56,969 nucleotides of DNA from Thermovorax subterraneus (GTDB lineage: Bacteria > Bacillota > Thermosediminibacteria > Thermosediminibacterales > Thermosediminibacteraceae). Shown here in pieces: positions 1 to 9,054 of the stretch. The notes under the pieces were generated by a model. It was not told where the DNA came from and made no database searches. It saw only the letters and a program-made list of their open reading frames with translations. The stretch lies in contig JAKIHM010000015.1 in assembly GCA_021608145.1 (NCBI GenBank), positions 1 through 56,969 of the forward strand, read 5' to 3'. Every line of letters starts with the position of its first letter. Positions within the stretch are counted from its first letter, which is position 1. Both the position numbers and the translations under genes were made by a program.

Positions 1-187
1 TGGGGAATAGGTTTGAATTAAGTAGTGAGAGGGATAGTGGATAATTGTCAACTTATGCAGTAATTATTTTACATAAATGGCAATATAATACATCAAATTT
101 ATGTCACCTGAACTTAAATAGTGGTGAGGTCAGCTTAAAAAATTTTTTACCTACAACCTCTTGACACAGACATACACAATATTGTTA

Positions 188-231
188 TTGTAGTAGCATC
201 AAATTAATGGTATAATGCAATCATAATGCAA
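188..231 (+). promoter_or_regulatory. Promoter and candidate operator of the toxin-antitoxin pair
   Basis: A -35-like TTGTAG (188-193), a 17-bp spacer and a perfect -10 TATAAT (211-216) precede the antitoxin gene. The direct repeat ATAATGCAA occurs at 212-220 and 223-231, 11 bp apart (about one helical turn), overlapping the -10. Ribbon-helix-helix antitoxins typically bind such repeats to autoregulate, so this is a plausible operator. A second TTGACA lies at 161-166 without a clear -10 partner. Nothing else is recognisable in bases 1-160. Confidence 0.55.
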
Positions 232-253
232 CTATAATAGGAGGGAGACCAAC

Positions 254-535
254 ATGGCAAGTTTAACTATACGCAATATACCAGCAAGTCTTCTTGAGCG
301 ACTGAGGAGGTTGTCAGAGGCTGAACGTAGAAGTTTAAACAACGAGATTATAGTAATTCTTGAGAAAAGTCTTAAAAAATACCCTCCGGATTATGATAAA
401 AACGTTATTTCTGTTGAAGCTCAGGTCGAATTATGGAACAAGCTTGCGGGTGAATGGGATGATTCTCGTTCCAGTGATGAAATCATTAATGATATTTTAT
501 CACATCGCACAGCCGGGCGTGGGGTGAAGCTATGA
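254..535 (+). CDS. VapB/FitA-like ribbon-helix-helix antitoxin
   Basis: A 93-residue protein beginning MASLTIRNIP, the typical strand of an Arc/FitA-type ribbon-helix-helix fold (SLTIRNIPASLLERLRRL), with a helix around residues 20-45 and a hydrophilic tail that would wrap the toxin. A strong AGGAGGGAG site lies just upstream. Its stop overlaps the start of the PIN-domain gene by 4 bases (ATGA), so the two are translationally coupled. It should neutralise the toxin and repress its own promoter. The family is clear; the exact subtype is not. Confidence 0.85.
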   Translation: MASLTIRNIPASLLERLRRLSEAERRSLNNEIIVILEKSLKKYPPDYDKNVISVEAQVELWNKLAGEWDDSRSSDEIINDILSHRTAGRGVKL

Positions 536-924
536 TACTTTTTGATACAGATGTCTGTATTTCCCTGCTTCGAGGCAACAGGACTGTCATAGAGAAAAGA
601 AAACAATATCATGACCAAATAGCCGTGTCATTTATGACTGTTGCTGAACTATTCTATGGTGCGGAGAAATCCGGCAACCCATCAAAGAATAAAAATCTTG
701 TTGAGCAGTTTCTTATTACAGTTAACATTATAAATTCAAATAGAGCGATAATGAAAAGATTCGGGAAGCTAAAAGCAGATTTGGAGAGAAATGGAGATGT
801 GTTGTCAGATGCAGACCTTCTCATTGCTGCTACGGCATTAGAAATATGCGACCTTCTTGTGACAGGTAATGTAAAGCGCTTTAGTAAAATAAGAGAATTA
901 AAACTTGAGAACTGGCTGGGATAA
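532..924 (+). CDS. vapC: VapC-family PIN-domain ribonuclease toxin
   Basis: A 130-residue PIN domain of usual VapC length. The acidic metal site is visible: Asp5 in ILFDTD, Glu39 in TVAELFYG, Asp93/Asp95 in SDADLLIAA, plus the TGN motif at 111-113. VapC toxins are Mg-dependent endoribonucleases that usually cut tRNA or rRNA loops; the target here cannot be inferred. It overlaps the antitoxin gene by 4 bases. All catalytic positions are present, so it appears functional. Confidence 0.88.
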   Translation: MILFDTDVCISLLRGNRTVIEKRKQYHDQIAVSFMTVAELFYGAEKSGNPSKNKNLVEQFLITVNIINSNRAIMKRFGKLKADLERNGDVLSDADLLIAATALEICDLLVTGNVKRFSKIRELKLENWLG

Positions 925-963
925 AACTTTGCTGGATACCATTCCCGGAGGGGGATTATATTA

Positions 964-2971
964 ATGAATGCATCTATACCTAAAAAAATCCTGATCGTGG
1001 AAGACAGCAGGCTTAATGCACAAATAACTGCAGATGTTTTGAGTAAATACGGATACATAGCGGAAATTGTGCGCACAGGTGAAGAAGCTGTGGAAAGAGC
1101 CAAGAGCGATCAAAGCCCTGATCTAATTCTTATGGATATAGAACTTGGAGGGAAAATAGACGGTATAGAAACAGCCCGCATAATTCAGAAGTTTAAAGAC
1201 ATTCCTGTTTTATTTCTCACTGCTAATACCAGTAAAGAAATTATGGAAAAAATCCAGTCGGTTACAGGTTACGGCTATGTGCTGAAGGGTTTAGACGAGT
1301 ATGTGCTGGTATCCACAGTGGAAATGGCGCTTAAGCTTCACGAAACAAATATCCGGCTGAAGCAGAGCGAAGAGCTGTTCCGCAATATGTTTGAAGCCCA
1401 TGAAGCGGTGATGCTGCTTATTGAACCGGAGTCGGGAAACATTGTTGACGCCAACAGGGCTGCCTGCCGTTTCTTATGGTTATTCTAAAGAAACTCTGCT
1501 AGAGATGAATATGGGAGCAATTAATGTCTCTTCTAGCATAAATGGTGCTTCAGGGTGTATAAAAGCTTTCAAAAACAACTGCAATCCATGTGTTTGTGTC
1601 CAGCGCCTGGCCAGTGGAGAAGAACGGTTGGTTGAGGTATATTCATCCCCTGTCAATTATCAGGGGAAGGTGCTGCTTTATTTAATCATCTTTGATATTA
1701 CCGCGCGCTGGCAGTCTGAAAAAGAATTAAAATTTTACCGGTACTTATTCGAAAATTCACTGAACGAAATCTATATATTTCATCCCGAAACATTAAAATT
1801 TATTGCAGTAAACCGCGGCGCGAGAGAAAACCTGGGATATAGCGAGGAAGAACTGAAAGAAATGACCCCCGTTGACTTGAAGCCAGGATTTGATTTCCAA
1901 AGCTTTAAGGAACTCCTTGCCCCTCTATATGAAGGGAAACAGGAAAGCATTATCTTTAACACACTGCATCGTAGGAAAGATGGTTCTTGCTATCCCGTTG
2001 AAGTTCACCTGCAGCTTGTAGAATTTATGAAAGAAAAAGTATATGTCGCACTTATAATTGATATAACAGAGCACAAAGCGATGGAAAAAGAACTGCAGGA
2101 AAGGAACGAAATTTTAAGCACTATAATGGAATCTGCGCGGGACGCTATTATCATGATTGACGATAAAGGGAATGTTACTTTTTGGAATCCTGCGGCAGAA
2201 CGGATATTCGGTTACACTAAGAAAGAGGTGTTGGGTAAAGAACTGCACAGGTTGATGATACAAGATGAGCGACTTTACGAGGTGTACAAGGAAGCATTCA
2301 AGAAATTTCAATTGAGTGGGAAAGGAAGTGTGGTAGGGAAAACGATTGAACTTAAAACAAGGCATAAAGATGGTCATGAGGTTAATATAGAACTCTCACT
2401 ATCTGCTGAAAAAATTAAGGATACTTGGCATACATTGGGAATTGCGCGCGACATCAGCGAACGCAAAAAATATGAAGAATTGCTTTACCGGCAGTCTATT
2501 ACTGACCCTCTGACAAATGTTTATAACCGGCGTTTTTTTATGCAGATGCTGGAACAGGAGATGGAACGCACACGGCGGAACGGAAAGCCGTTTTCAATAA
2601 TTATGTTCGACTTAGACCACTTCAAGAGCGTAAATGACCGTTTTGGCCACGCTGCGGGGGATATGGTTCTCAAGAGTGTTGCCGATATGATAAAAGGGAG
2701 GATACGCAAAACGGACTGTTTTGCACGCTGGGGCGGAGAAGAGTTTATAATTCTATTACCAGAAACTACTGTAGGGGATGCAGCAAGTTTAGCCGAAGAG
2801 CTTCGAGAAAGGCTGAGTAATATGGCCTTACTGGAGGTAGGAGGTGTTACGGCGAGCTTTGGTGTAGCCGGTTACAGGCCATCGGATACAATTGATACCA
2901 TTCTTTTGCGAGCAGACAGCATGCTGTATGAAGCAAAGGCTGCGGGGAGGAATTATATAAAAAGCGAGTAA
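964..2971 (+). pseudogene. Response regulator-PAS-GGDEF diguanylate cyclase, frameshifted
   Basis: Two overlapping frames together encode one roughly 668-residue protein: an N-terminal receiver domain (ILIVEDSRLN; phospho-acceptor Asp58 in LILMDIE), three PAS domains and a C-terminal GGDEF domain. The active-site motif is GGEEF, with an RKTD I-site five residues upstream, so the domain should make c-di-GMP and be product-inhibited. The first frame ends at 1488 inside the first PAS domain (NRAACRF). The conserved continuation YGYSKETLLEMN resumes in the next frame if one T is removed near 1471-1475. This could be a sequencing error or a real null. If real, a reinitiated downstream part (from about 1421) would keep PAS-GGDEF without the receiver. 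Confidence 0.8.
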
Positions 2972-3017
2972 TTGATTTTGATGTGGCTGGCGTAATGTTT
3001 ATTTACTCCCTGACATA

Positions 3018-3158
3018 ATGAATATTGGCGATACGAATAAGGTTGCAAACAGAATATTGGAACTTTTCAACCAACCGATAAAGTTCAATAATCATGAATT
3101 GTATGTCACTTTTAGCATAGGTATTGCCATATATCCTCACCATGGGAAAAATGAGAGA
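3018..3158 (+). pseudogene. Fragment of a second GGDEF domain
   Basis: About 45 residues resemble the C-terminal quarter of a GGDEF domain: NRILELFNQP followed by a stretch ending TFSIGIAIYP, as found in GGDEF-EAL proteins. The catalytic GGDEF motif is absent and the reading runs into unrelated sequence near 3158. It is not the tail of the preceding cyclase, which has its own complete end. It is best read as a relic of another cyclase gene. No function is expected. Confidence 0.6.
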
Positions 3159-3224
3159 ACTACTTTGAGAAACTATACTGTAATTGACTGTACTCAACTA
3201 TTTTGTTACCATGGAAACATGGAA

Positions 3225-3510
3225 CTCTTATCCATTGGTCTGGAGCGTATGCTGAAAGCGGCTGAGAGGGGCGAGTGCAAGAAATAGCTCATCGAATACC
3301 CCGACCGACTGGCGCGCTTCGGGTGTGTCTATTTGGAACGCCATCTTAAGTACTGCGGTGTGGAGATAGAAATCACCTCGCAGAAGGAGCCTGAATACGC
3401 ACATACGGAGCTGGTCCGGGATTTATTAGCGATAGTGATTTCCTTTTCGGCCCGGCTATATGGTGCGAGAGGTGGCGGGAAAACCCGGCAGGGCTTCCGG
3501 GAAAGGCAAC
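3225..3510 (+). pseudogene. IS607-family serine recombinase (TnpA) remnant
   Basis: Translation in one frame gives IGLERMLKAAERGECKK, a TAG stop (3285-3287), then IEYPDRLARFGCVYLERH and SFSARLYGARGGGK. These are hallmark segments of the serine recombinase of IS607-like elements. The N-terminal helix-turn-helix and catalytic serine region are missing, and an in-frame stop interrupts the rest. No TnpB partner follows. It is a dead fragment, fused in frame to the preceding GGDEF relic, which suggests a deletion junction around 3160-3225. Confidence 0.7.
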
Positions 3511-3517
3511 TACGCTT

Positions 3518-3952
3518 ATGCCGTCCCGTTTTTCTGCAAACAAAGGTCCATCCTGTCAATATTCTTTAACCGCCAAGGACGTATACCTGCTATGCTTTTC
3601 CTACTATGACTTCCACACATTTTTGGACATACAGCCGAAAGGCGGGACATACATATATTCCTCCAGTGAGGCTTTCGACGAAGAAATGCTCGTAGACCAC
3701 CAGAGGGTGAGGAACTGGATTGACTATTTCGGCTTTGAGCTATACGGGACGCTTGGGAGAGAAAGAGAAAGGTCGGGCTTTCACGCCAGGGGACACATCC
3801 ACGGCCCTGGCATAGAGGAGATGGTGGAGACGATAAAGCCTGAAGTGCTGATACCGCTGCATACGCAGGAAAGGGAGTTTTTCGAGCGTTTTGAGGAATT
3901 GTGCAAGGTACTGTGGCCGGAGAAGGGGAAAATGATAAAATGCGGGTTATGA
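3518..3952 (+). pseudogene. C-terminal fragment of a metallo-beta-lactamase-fold hydrolase
   Basis: From about 3560 the reading frame gives AKDVYLLCFSYYDFHTFLDI, then RGHIHGPGIEEMVETIKPEV and LIPLHTQ. This matches the C-terminal part of RNase J/CPSF-like metallo-beta-lactamase hydrolases, where a His in HGPG and a late His (LIPLHT) are conserved. The metal-binding HxHxDH half is absent, so the piece is truncated and presumably inactive. Its stop overlaps the start of the next gene. Together with the two fragments before it, it marks a degraded stretch. Confidence 0.55.
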
Positions 3953-4809
3953 GAATAAAACTGATCCTTATCCTGATGGCGATGCTTTTAACAGCATGTA
4001 AGATAAGGGATGGCTTTGATGTGGGCGGCGCTTCCGACGTTCCGGGGGAAAATTTAATAAATGTTAACGGAAGGACCGTGCAGGAGAGGATAAAGGTTCC
4101 TGAGGGGTTCGAAAGGGTCAAGGTGCCCAAAGGATCCTTCGGTGAGTATTTGAGAAACCTGCCATTAAAGCCGCATGGCTCTAAGGTGAGGTATTACAAC
4201 GGCATTCCGAAGCCCTGGGATGTCCATGTAGCCGTTCTCGATATTGATGTAGGAAACAGGGACCTGCAGCAGTGCGCCGATGCTGTTATTAGGCTGAGAG
4301 CAGAGTACCTCTACTGGAAAGGAGAATATGACAAGATACATTTCAATTTCACTAATGGATTCAGAGCCGATTACGTTAAATGGATGGAAGGTTACAGGAT
4401 TAAGGTAGATGGGGATAAAGCTTACTGGGTAAAGGTTGCGGAACGGTCCAACGATTACGAAACTTTTAGAAAATACCTGGATATGGTCTTTGCGTACGCA
4501 GGCACGCTTTCACTGTCACAAGAATTGAAAAAAGTGTCGGTTGAAGATTTGCAGATAGGGGACGTATTTATTAAAGGTGGGAGTCCCGGCCACTGCGCAA
4601 TAGTGCTTGATGTGGCGGAGAATAAGGCCACGGGAGAAAAAATCTTTATTCTAGCACAGGGTTATATGCCTGCACAGGATATTCATATCCTCAAAAACCC
4701 GGCAAACAGTGATGGCAACCCCTGGTATTCCATCAACTTCGGGGAAAGGCTTCAAACTCCGGAGTTCGTGTTCGCTCGGGATCAGCTGGCACGTTTTGAA
4801 ACTAATTGA
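3940..4809 (+). CDS. DUF4846-type lipoprotein
   Basis: A 289-residue protein starting [10 protein letters not shown], with a hydrophobic signal ending in a lipobox (LLTAC), so it should be lipidated on Cys and anchored outside the membrane. The start at 3940 is chosen because an AAGGGGA site sits about 10 bases upstream. The mature part ([14 protein letters not shown]..., [38 protein letters not shown]) resembles the DUF4846 family. [12 protein letters not shown] contains a Cys-adjacent His reminiscent of, but not proof of, an NlpC/CHAP-like fold. The function is unknown. Confidence 0.75.
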   Translation: MRVMRIKLILILMAMLLTACKIRDGFDVGGASDVPGENLINVNGRTVQERIKVPEGFERVKVPKGSFGEYLRNLPLKPHGSKVRYYNGIPKPWDVHVAVLDIDVGNRDLQQCADAVIRLRAEYLYWKGEYDKIHFNFTNGFRADYVKWMEGYRIKVDGDKAYWVKVAERSNDYETFRKYLDMVFAYAGTLSLSQELKKVSVEDLQIGDVFIKGGSPGHCAIVLDVAENKATGEKIFILAQGYMPAQDIHILKNPANSDGNPWYSINFGERLQTPEFVFARDQLARFETN

Positions 4810-4886
4810 TAACGCCCTCGCGCCAGCCTCTACTTGCGGATTTCTACAGTAATCTTTTAAGACTTTTCAGAAAGGTGAGAGTTTCT

Positions 4887-5900
4887 ATGAAAAGGAGCAA
4901 GGAATATTTTAGGGGCTGCCTTTTGGGCGGAGCTATCGGAGATGCCTTGGGGCGGCCTGTCGAGTTTTTAAAGCTGAATGAAATAAAAAAGAAATACGGG
5001 GAAAGCGGTATAACAGACCTTATTGTAGGAACAAATGGCAAAGCAGAAATTACCGACGATACTCAAATGACTTTATTCACCGCCGAGGGCTTGCTTCGAG
5101 CCGAAACTAGAAGGCAAGAGAAGGGGAACTGTCACGTCCCTTCTGCCGTATATCATGGATACCTCCGTTGGCTTCATACGCAGGGATATCCCAAAGATGT
5201 GGAGAAAGAATTTATCTACGATGGGTGGCTGATAAAAGTAAAAGACCTTCACGCAAGACGTGGGCCGGGAAGTACCTGCCTTTCAGCTTTATCCAGCGGA
5301 AAGATGGGCACGATTGAACAGCCGATAAATAACAGCAAGGGATGTGGCGGGGTTATGAGGGCAGCTCCGGTAGGACTGTTTTGCCGCAAAGAAGAGGCTT
5401 TTCGGATTGCCTGTGAGTGCGCAGCGATAACACACGGTCACCCGAGCGGGTATCTCCCTGCCGGGGTTCTTGCTCATATTATTGCTTGCATTATAGAAGG
5501 AGCGGATGTAGAAGAAGCCGTAAAAGATGCTCTACAGGTTCTTGACACATACGACGGGAAGGAAGAGTGCAGCATTGCAATAAGGAGAGCAGTTGAACTG
5601 GCAACTAGCAGTGAAGAACCTGATACGGCAATAAAGTTACTTGGAGAAGGGTGGGTAGGAGAAGAAGCCATAGCCATTTCCATATACTGCGCTTTGAAGT
5701 ACAAAGGTGACTTCAAAAAAGCCCTTTGCACTGCGGTGAATCATGACGGAGATAGCGACAGCACGGGAGCAATAACCGGGAATATACTCGGAGCTTATCT
5801 TGGGATCAATGGCATACCCGGAGAATGGATTGCCAAAGTGGAGTTAGCGGATGTGATAATACAAATTGCCGACGATCTGCTTATAAGATTTAAAAAATAA
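4887..5900 (+). CDS. ADP-ribosylglycohydrolase family protein
   Basis: A 337-residue protein with the ADP-ribosyl-acceptor hydrolase (DraG/ARH) signatures: [14 protein letters not shown] near the start, the metal-binding TDDTQM motif, and [18 protein letters not shown] near the C-terminus, which together bind two Mg ions. Such enzymes remove ADP-ribose from proteins or small molecules. The start at ATG 4887 follows an AAGGTGAG site; an upstream extension is possible but does not look conserved. No ADP-ribosyltransferase lies nearby, so the substrate is unknown. DraG control of nitrogen enzymes is known elsewhere, but this gene is about 20 kb from the nitrogen cluster. Confidence 0.9.
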   Translation: MKRSKEYFRGCLLGGAIGDALGRPVEFLKLNEIKKKYGESGITDLIVGTNGKAEITDDTQMTLFTAEGLLRAETRRQEKGNCHVPSAVYHGYLRWLHTQGYPKDVEKEFIYDGWLIKVKDLHARRGPGSTCLSALSSGKMGTIEQPINNSKGCGGVMRAAPVGLFCRKEEAFRIACECAAITHGHPSGYLPAGVLAHIIACIIEGADVEEAVKDALQVLDTYDGKEECSIAIRRAVELATSSEEPDTAIKLLGEGWVGEEAIAISIYCALKYKGDFKKALCTAVNHDGDSDSTGAITGNILGAYLGINGIPGEWIAKVELADVIIQIADDLLIRFKK

Positions 5901-6070
5901 AAATTTAAGCTACGAAGAGCGAATGATTACATCAAAGTATAAAGGTATTTTTCCTTTGGCTCTAAATTAATTTATAACAGGACGGATATCGGAATGAGTA
6001 TGATTTTTGTCACAAATTTGGTATTCTTTTAATAGATAAAGGTTTATTATTTTAAGGGGGAAGCATTAAA

Positions 6071-6622
6071 ATGAAAGTCATAGGGATTATAGGAAGTCCC
6101 AGGGAAGGCGGCAATACCGAAATTTTGGTGGAGAGAGTATTGAAGGGAGCGAGCGATAAGGGGGCTGAAGTTAAAACCTTCAAGTTGAATGAACTTAACA
6201 TTAGGGGATGTCAGGGCTGCAATTACTGCAAGCAAAATGACGGGTGCATACAGAAGGATGACATGCAAAAAATTTACAATGAATTATTTTCAGCAGATGC
6301 TGTAGTAATAGGTTCGCCAATATACATAAGTTATGTCACAGCTCAGACGAAAATTTTTCTTGACAGGCTTTATGCGTTTTTAGTAGTCGGAAAGGGTTCG
6401 AAGCTTCCAGTTGGAAAAAAATGCGTGTTAGTGTATACTCAGGGTGGAGGAGATGACGGAAAGAAGGTAATGGAAGGAATAGCAGCGTTTTTAAAACGTG
6501 CCTTAGGTATGGATGTAAAAGCCATAATAGGCGGTAATAATCTCAATCCTTTGGGTGCAGTGAACGAAAGAGAGGATTTGCTACAGACGGCTTATGAAGC
6601 TGGTGAATTATTGGTAAGGTAA
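6071..6622 (+). CDS. Flavodoxin-fold NAD(P)H-dependent FMN reductase / iron-sulfur flavoprotein
   Basis: A 183-residue protein with the FMN phosphate loop GSPREGGNTE and the segment CQGCNYCKQNDGC, a compact cysteine cluster (CxxCxxCx5C pattern) as in iron-sulfur flavoproteins of anaerobes. It probably shuttles electrons between NAD(P)H or ferredoxin and an acceptor. It starts with ATG after a GGGGG site and is followed 16 bases later by a PhzF-family gene, so the two are probably co-transcribed. The exact acceptor is not predictable. Confidence 0.85.
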   Translation: MKVIGIIGSPREGGNTEILVERVLKGASDKGAEVKTFKLNELNIRGCQGCNYCKQNDGCIQKDDMQKIYNELFSADAVVIGSPIYISYVTAQTKIFLDRLYAFLVVGKGSKLPVGKKCVLVYTQGGGDDGKKVMEGIAAFLKRALGMDVKAIIGGNNLNPLGAVNEREDLLQTAYEAGELLVR

Positions 6623-6638
6623 AAAAGAAGGTGAGGAT

Positions 6639-7424
6639 ATGAAAATTTATCAGGTGGATGCTTTTGCTCAGAAGCTCTTTGAAGGAAACCCCGCAGGTGT
6701 ATGCATTTTGGATGATCCGATTCCTGAAGAAATCATGCAAAAAATTGCGATGGAGATGAATCTTTCGGAGACCGCGTTTTTGCTAAAACGGGGTAGCGGT
6801 TACAGCTTGAGGTGGTTTACTCCCGAAACCGAAGTGGACCTTTGCGGGCATGCAACACTTGCCAGTGCCCATGTTTTATGGGAAGAGGGGTATATAAATG
6901 AGGACGAAGAAGCGGTATTCTATACTAAAAGCGGGGTCTTGAAAGCTTATAAACAGGGTGAATATATAAACTTGGACTTTCCTTTGGAGATAGCTGAATC
7001 GGCAGACCCTCCCGAAAGCTTGATAAAAGCCCTCGGCGTGCCTTTCCTATTTGTGGGAAAAAATAGAATGGATTATCTGGTAGAGGTGGAAAGTGAGCGG
7101 CTTGTGTGTGAGCTAGAGCCCGATTTTGAATTGCTGAAGCAGATTCAGGCGAGGGGTATAATAGTAACCGGCGCATCAAATAATCCTGAATATGACTTTG
7201 TCTCGAGGTTTTTTGCCCCGGCGATTGGAATAAATGAGGACCCAGTGACGGGATCGGCCCATTGCTGTTTGGGACCTTACTGGAGCTGTAAGCTAAAAAA
7301 GAATCAATTGAAGGCTTATCAGGCATCAAAAAGAGGGGGTATTTTGAGACTTCAAATAGAGGGTGACAGGATACATATAGGAGGAAAAGCCGTTACTTTT
7401 TTCAAGGCTGAAATAGCAATATAA
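6639..7424 (+). CDS. PhzF family isomerase-like protein
   Basis: A 261-residue protein of the PhzF/diaminopimelate-epimerase fold: MKIYQVDAFAQKLFEGNPAG at the N-terminus, NLSETAFL carrying the catalytic Glu, LCGHATLASAH, and GINEDPVTGSAHCCLGPYW in the second half. PhzF enzymes isomerise small carboxylic substrates; most homologues outside phenazine producers have no assigned substrate, and no phenazine genes are present here. It is preceded by an AAGGTGAGG site and lies 16 bases after the flavoprotein gene. Confidence 0.88.
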   Translation: MKIYQVDAFAQKLFEGNPAGVCILDDPIPEEIMQKIAMEMNLSETAFLLKRGSGYSLRWFTPETEVDLCGHATLASAHVLWEEGYINEDEEAVFYTKSGVLKAYKQGEYINLDFPLEIAESADPPESLIKALGVPFLFVGKNRMDYLVEVESERLVCELEPDFELLKQIQARGIIVTGASNNPEYDFVSRFFAPAIGINEDPVTGSAHCCLGPYWSCKLKKNQLKAYQASKRGGILRLQIEGDRIHIGGKAVTFFKAEIAI

Positions 7425-7520
7425 TCGATGGCAATTTTGGAAGGAATAATAAAAAGGAATAATAGAAAATATGAAGAATTTATTACATTAAAATAATGAA
7501 AATTTTGGGAGATGATGAAA

Positions 7521-8699
7521 ATGAAACCTGTTGAAGTGAAGAAAGGTATTTATTGGGTAGGAGCTATCGATTGGAATGTTAGGAATTTTCATGGCTATTC
7601 CACACACAGGGGAACCACTTACAACTCTTATCTCGTCGTTGATGAGAAAATAGCCCTCATAGATACTGTGAAATCGCATTTTTTTGATGAGATGGCATCG
7701 AGAATATCCCAAGTAATAGATCCCTCAAAGATAGACTACATAATTTGCAACCATCTGGAAATAGACCATTCGGGAAGCCTTCCAAGATTGATGATTGTGG
7801 CTAAAAACGCAAAAATAATAACATCTTTGAATGGAGAAAAGTTTTTAAAAGCCCACTTTGGAGCAAATGAGGAGTGGGACATCAAGGCGGTCAAATCGGG
7901 GGAAATTTTGCAGCTTGGGGAAAAATCTTTAACGTTTATTCATACGCCTATGGTTCACTGGCCGGACAGCATGGTAAGCTACTTGCAAGAGGATAAGATT
8001 TTGTTTTCTAACGATGCTTTCGGCCAACACTTAGCTTCTTATGAAAGGTTTGAGGATGAAATTCCCCTTGATGTCGTCCTTGAAGAAGCGGCTAAATATT
8101 ACGCGAATATAGTGATGCCTTACGGAAGCAATGTACAAAAGGCGATGGAAGCTCTATCCGGCTTTGATGTAGAAATTATTGCTCCAAGCCACGGAGTGAT
8201 CTGGCGCTCGCACGTCGAAAGGATAATTTCCGAGTACAAAAAGTGGTCTTCCAATATGACCGAAGATATAGCGGCAATCGTATACGATTCGATGTGGGGT
8301 TCTACGGAAAAAATAGCTTACGCAATCTTTAAAGCTTTTGACAAAAGAAATATCCCGGTGAAAGTGTTTGATTTGAAGACGAACGATATTTCCGATATCA
8401 TGACGTATATTCTCACGGCAAAATACATTTGTGTCGGATCGTCCACGCTAAATAATAACATGTTACCTACGGTAGCCGCATTCCTGCAATACATGAAGGG
8501 ACTTTCCCCAAAAAACCGTAAGGCTTTAGCTTTCGGTTCTTACGGATGGGGCGGGCAGAGCGTAACTCAAGTGGAGGAAGTGCTGAAAAGCTGCGGCTTT
8601 GAAGTTCTTGAAAGTATACGTGTCCAGTTTGTACCCTCAGAATCAACAATTGAAGAAATCACGGAAAAAGTATATCAAACTATAGGGAATATGGGATAG
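7521..8699 (+). CDS. fprA: FprA-type flavodiiron protein (oxygen/NO reductase)
   Basis: A 392-residue A-type flavoprotein: an N-terminal metallo-beta-lactamase domain carrying the diiron ligands (HLEIDHSG, HTPMVHWPDS, NDAFGQH, APSHGVIW) and a C-terminal flavodoxin domain (YDSMWGSTEKIA). These cytoplasmic enzymes reduce O2 to water or NO to N2O and protect anaerobes. The start at ATG 7521 is chosen because GGGAG (7507-7511) is 9 bases upstream; ATG at 7512 is also in frame. No rubredoxin gene is adjacent, so its electron donor is elsewhere. A terminator follows. Confidence 0.93.
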   Translation: MKPVEVKKGIYWVGAIDWNVRNFHGYSTHRGTTYNSYLVVDEKIALIDTVKSHFFDEMASRISQVIDPSKIDYIICNHLEIDHSGSLPRLMIVAKNAKIITSLNGEKFLKAHFGANEEWDIKAVKSGEILQLGEKSLTFIHTPMVHWPDSMVSYLQEDKILFSNDAFGQHLASYERFEDEIPLDVVLEEAAKYYANIVMPYGSNVQKAMEALSGFDVEIIAPSHGVIWRSHVERIISEYKKWSSNMTEDIAAIVYDSMWGSTEKIAYAIFKAFDKRNIPVKVFDLKTNDISDIMTYILTAKYICVGSSTLNNNMLPTVAAFLQYMKGLSPKNRKALAFGSYGWGGQSVTQVEEVLKSCGFEVLESIRVQFVPSESTIEEITEKVYQTIGNMG

Positions 8700-8730
8700 A
8701 GCAAATACAAGATTTTGTTGAAAAAACATA

Positions 8731-8767
8731 AAAGGCAAGGCACTTTAAAAATTTGCCTTGCCTTTTT
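8731..8767. terminator. Bidirectional terminator between fprA and moaD-like gene
   Basis: The inverted repeat AAAGGCAAGGCA / TTTGCCTTGCC is followed by a T run on the plus strand and preceded by an A run that serves as a T run on the minus strand. It separates two convergent genes. The GGCAAGG stem recurs in two other terminators of this window. Confidence 0.85.
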
Positions 8768-8778
8768 AATTCGTATTT

Positions 8779-9048
8779 TCAGCCGCCGAAGATAGGCGGT
8801 AAAAAGACTACAGTATCGCCATCGTGAAGAGGTGTTCCAAGACCCCCGGTGAGCTCGTATTCCCGTCCGTTTATCAAAATCCTGAGGCCATTAATAGAAT
8901 TCATCTGGGCTTCGAAATTTTTATATTCTTTATCGAGCCGGGAAATGAGGTGCGACAGATCACAATTGTCTTCCAATTCAATTTCGGTTTCTCGCGTCCC
9001 GGTTAGTGTCCTCAGCTCTCCGAAGAAAATCACTTTTATACTTGCCAT
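8779..9048 (-). CDS. MoaD/ThiS-family ubiquitin-like sulfur carrier
   Basis: An 89-residue beta-grasp protein ending in Gly-Gly (PPIFGG), the site that is adenylated and thiocarboxylated in MoaD and ThiS. Internal features such as IKVIFFGELRTLTG and LHDGDTVVFLPP are typical of MoaD. It starts 6 bases after the AOR gene, so it is in the same transcript. That position suggests a role in making the pterin cofactor used by the oxidoreductase. The E1-like MoeB, MoaE and other molybdopterin genes are not in the window. Confidence 0.88.
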   Translation of the reverse strand: MASIKVIFFGELRTLTGTRETEIELEDNCDLSHLISRLDKEYKNFEAQMNSINGLRILINGREYELTGGLGTPLHDGDTVVFLPPIFGG

Positions 9049-9054
9049 TTAATT

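Noticed and set aside
3901-3939. Earlier GTG start for the DUF4846 lipoprotein
   Set aside because: The extra 13 residues would precede the signal peptide and lack an SD; ATG 3940 has a well-placed AAGGGGA and gives a clean lipobox leader.
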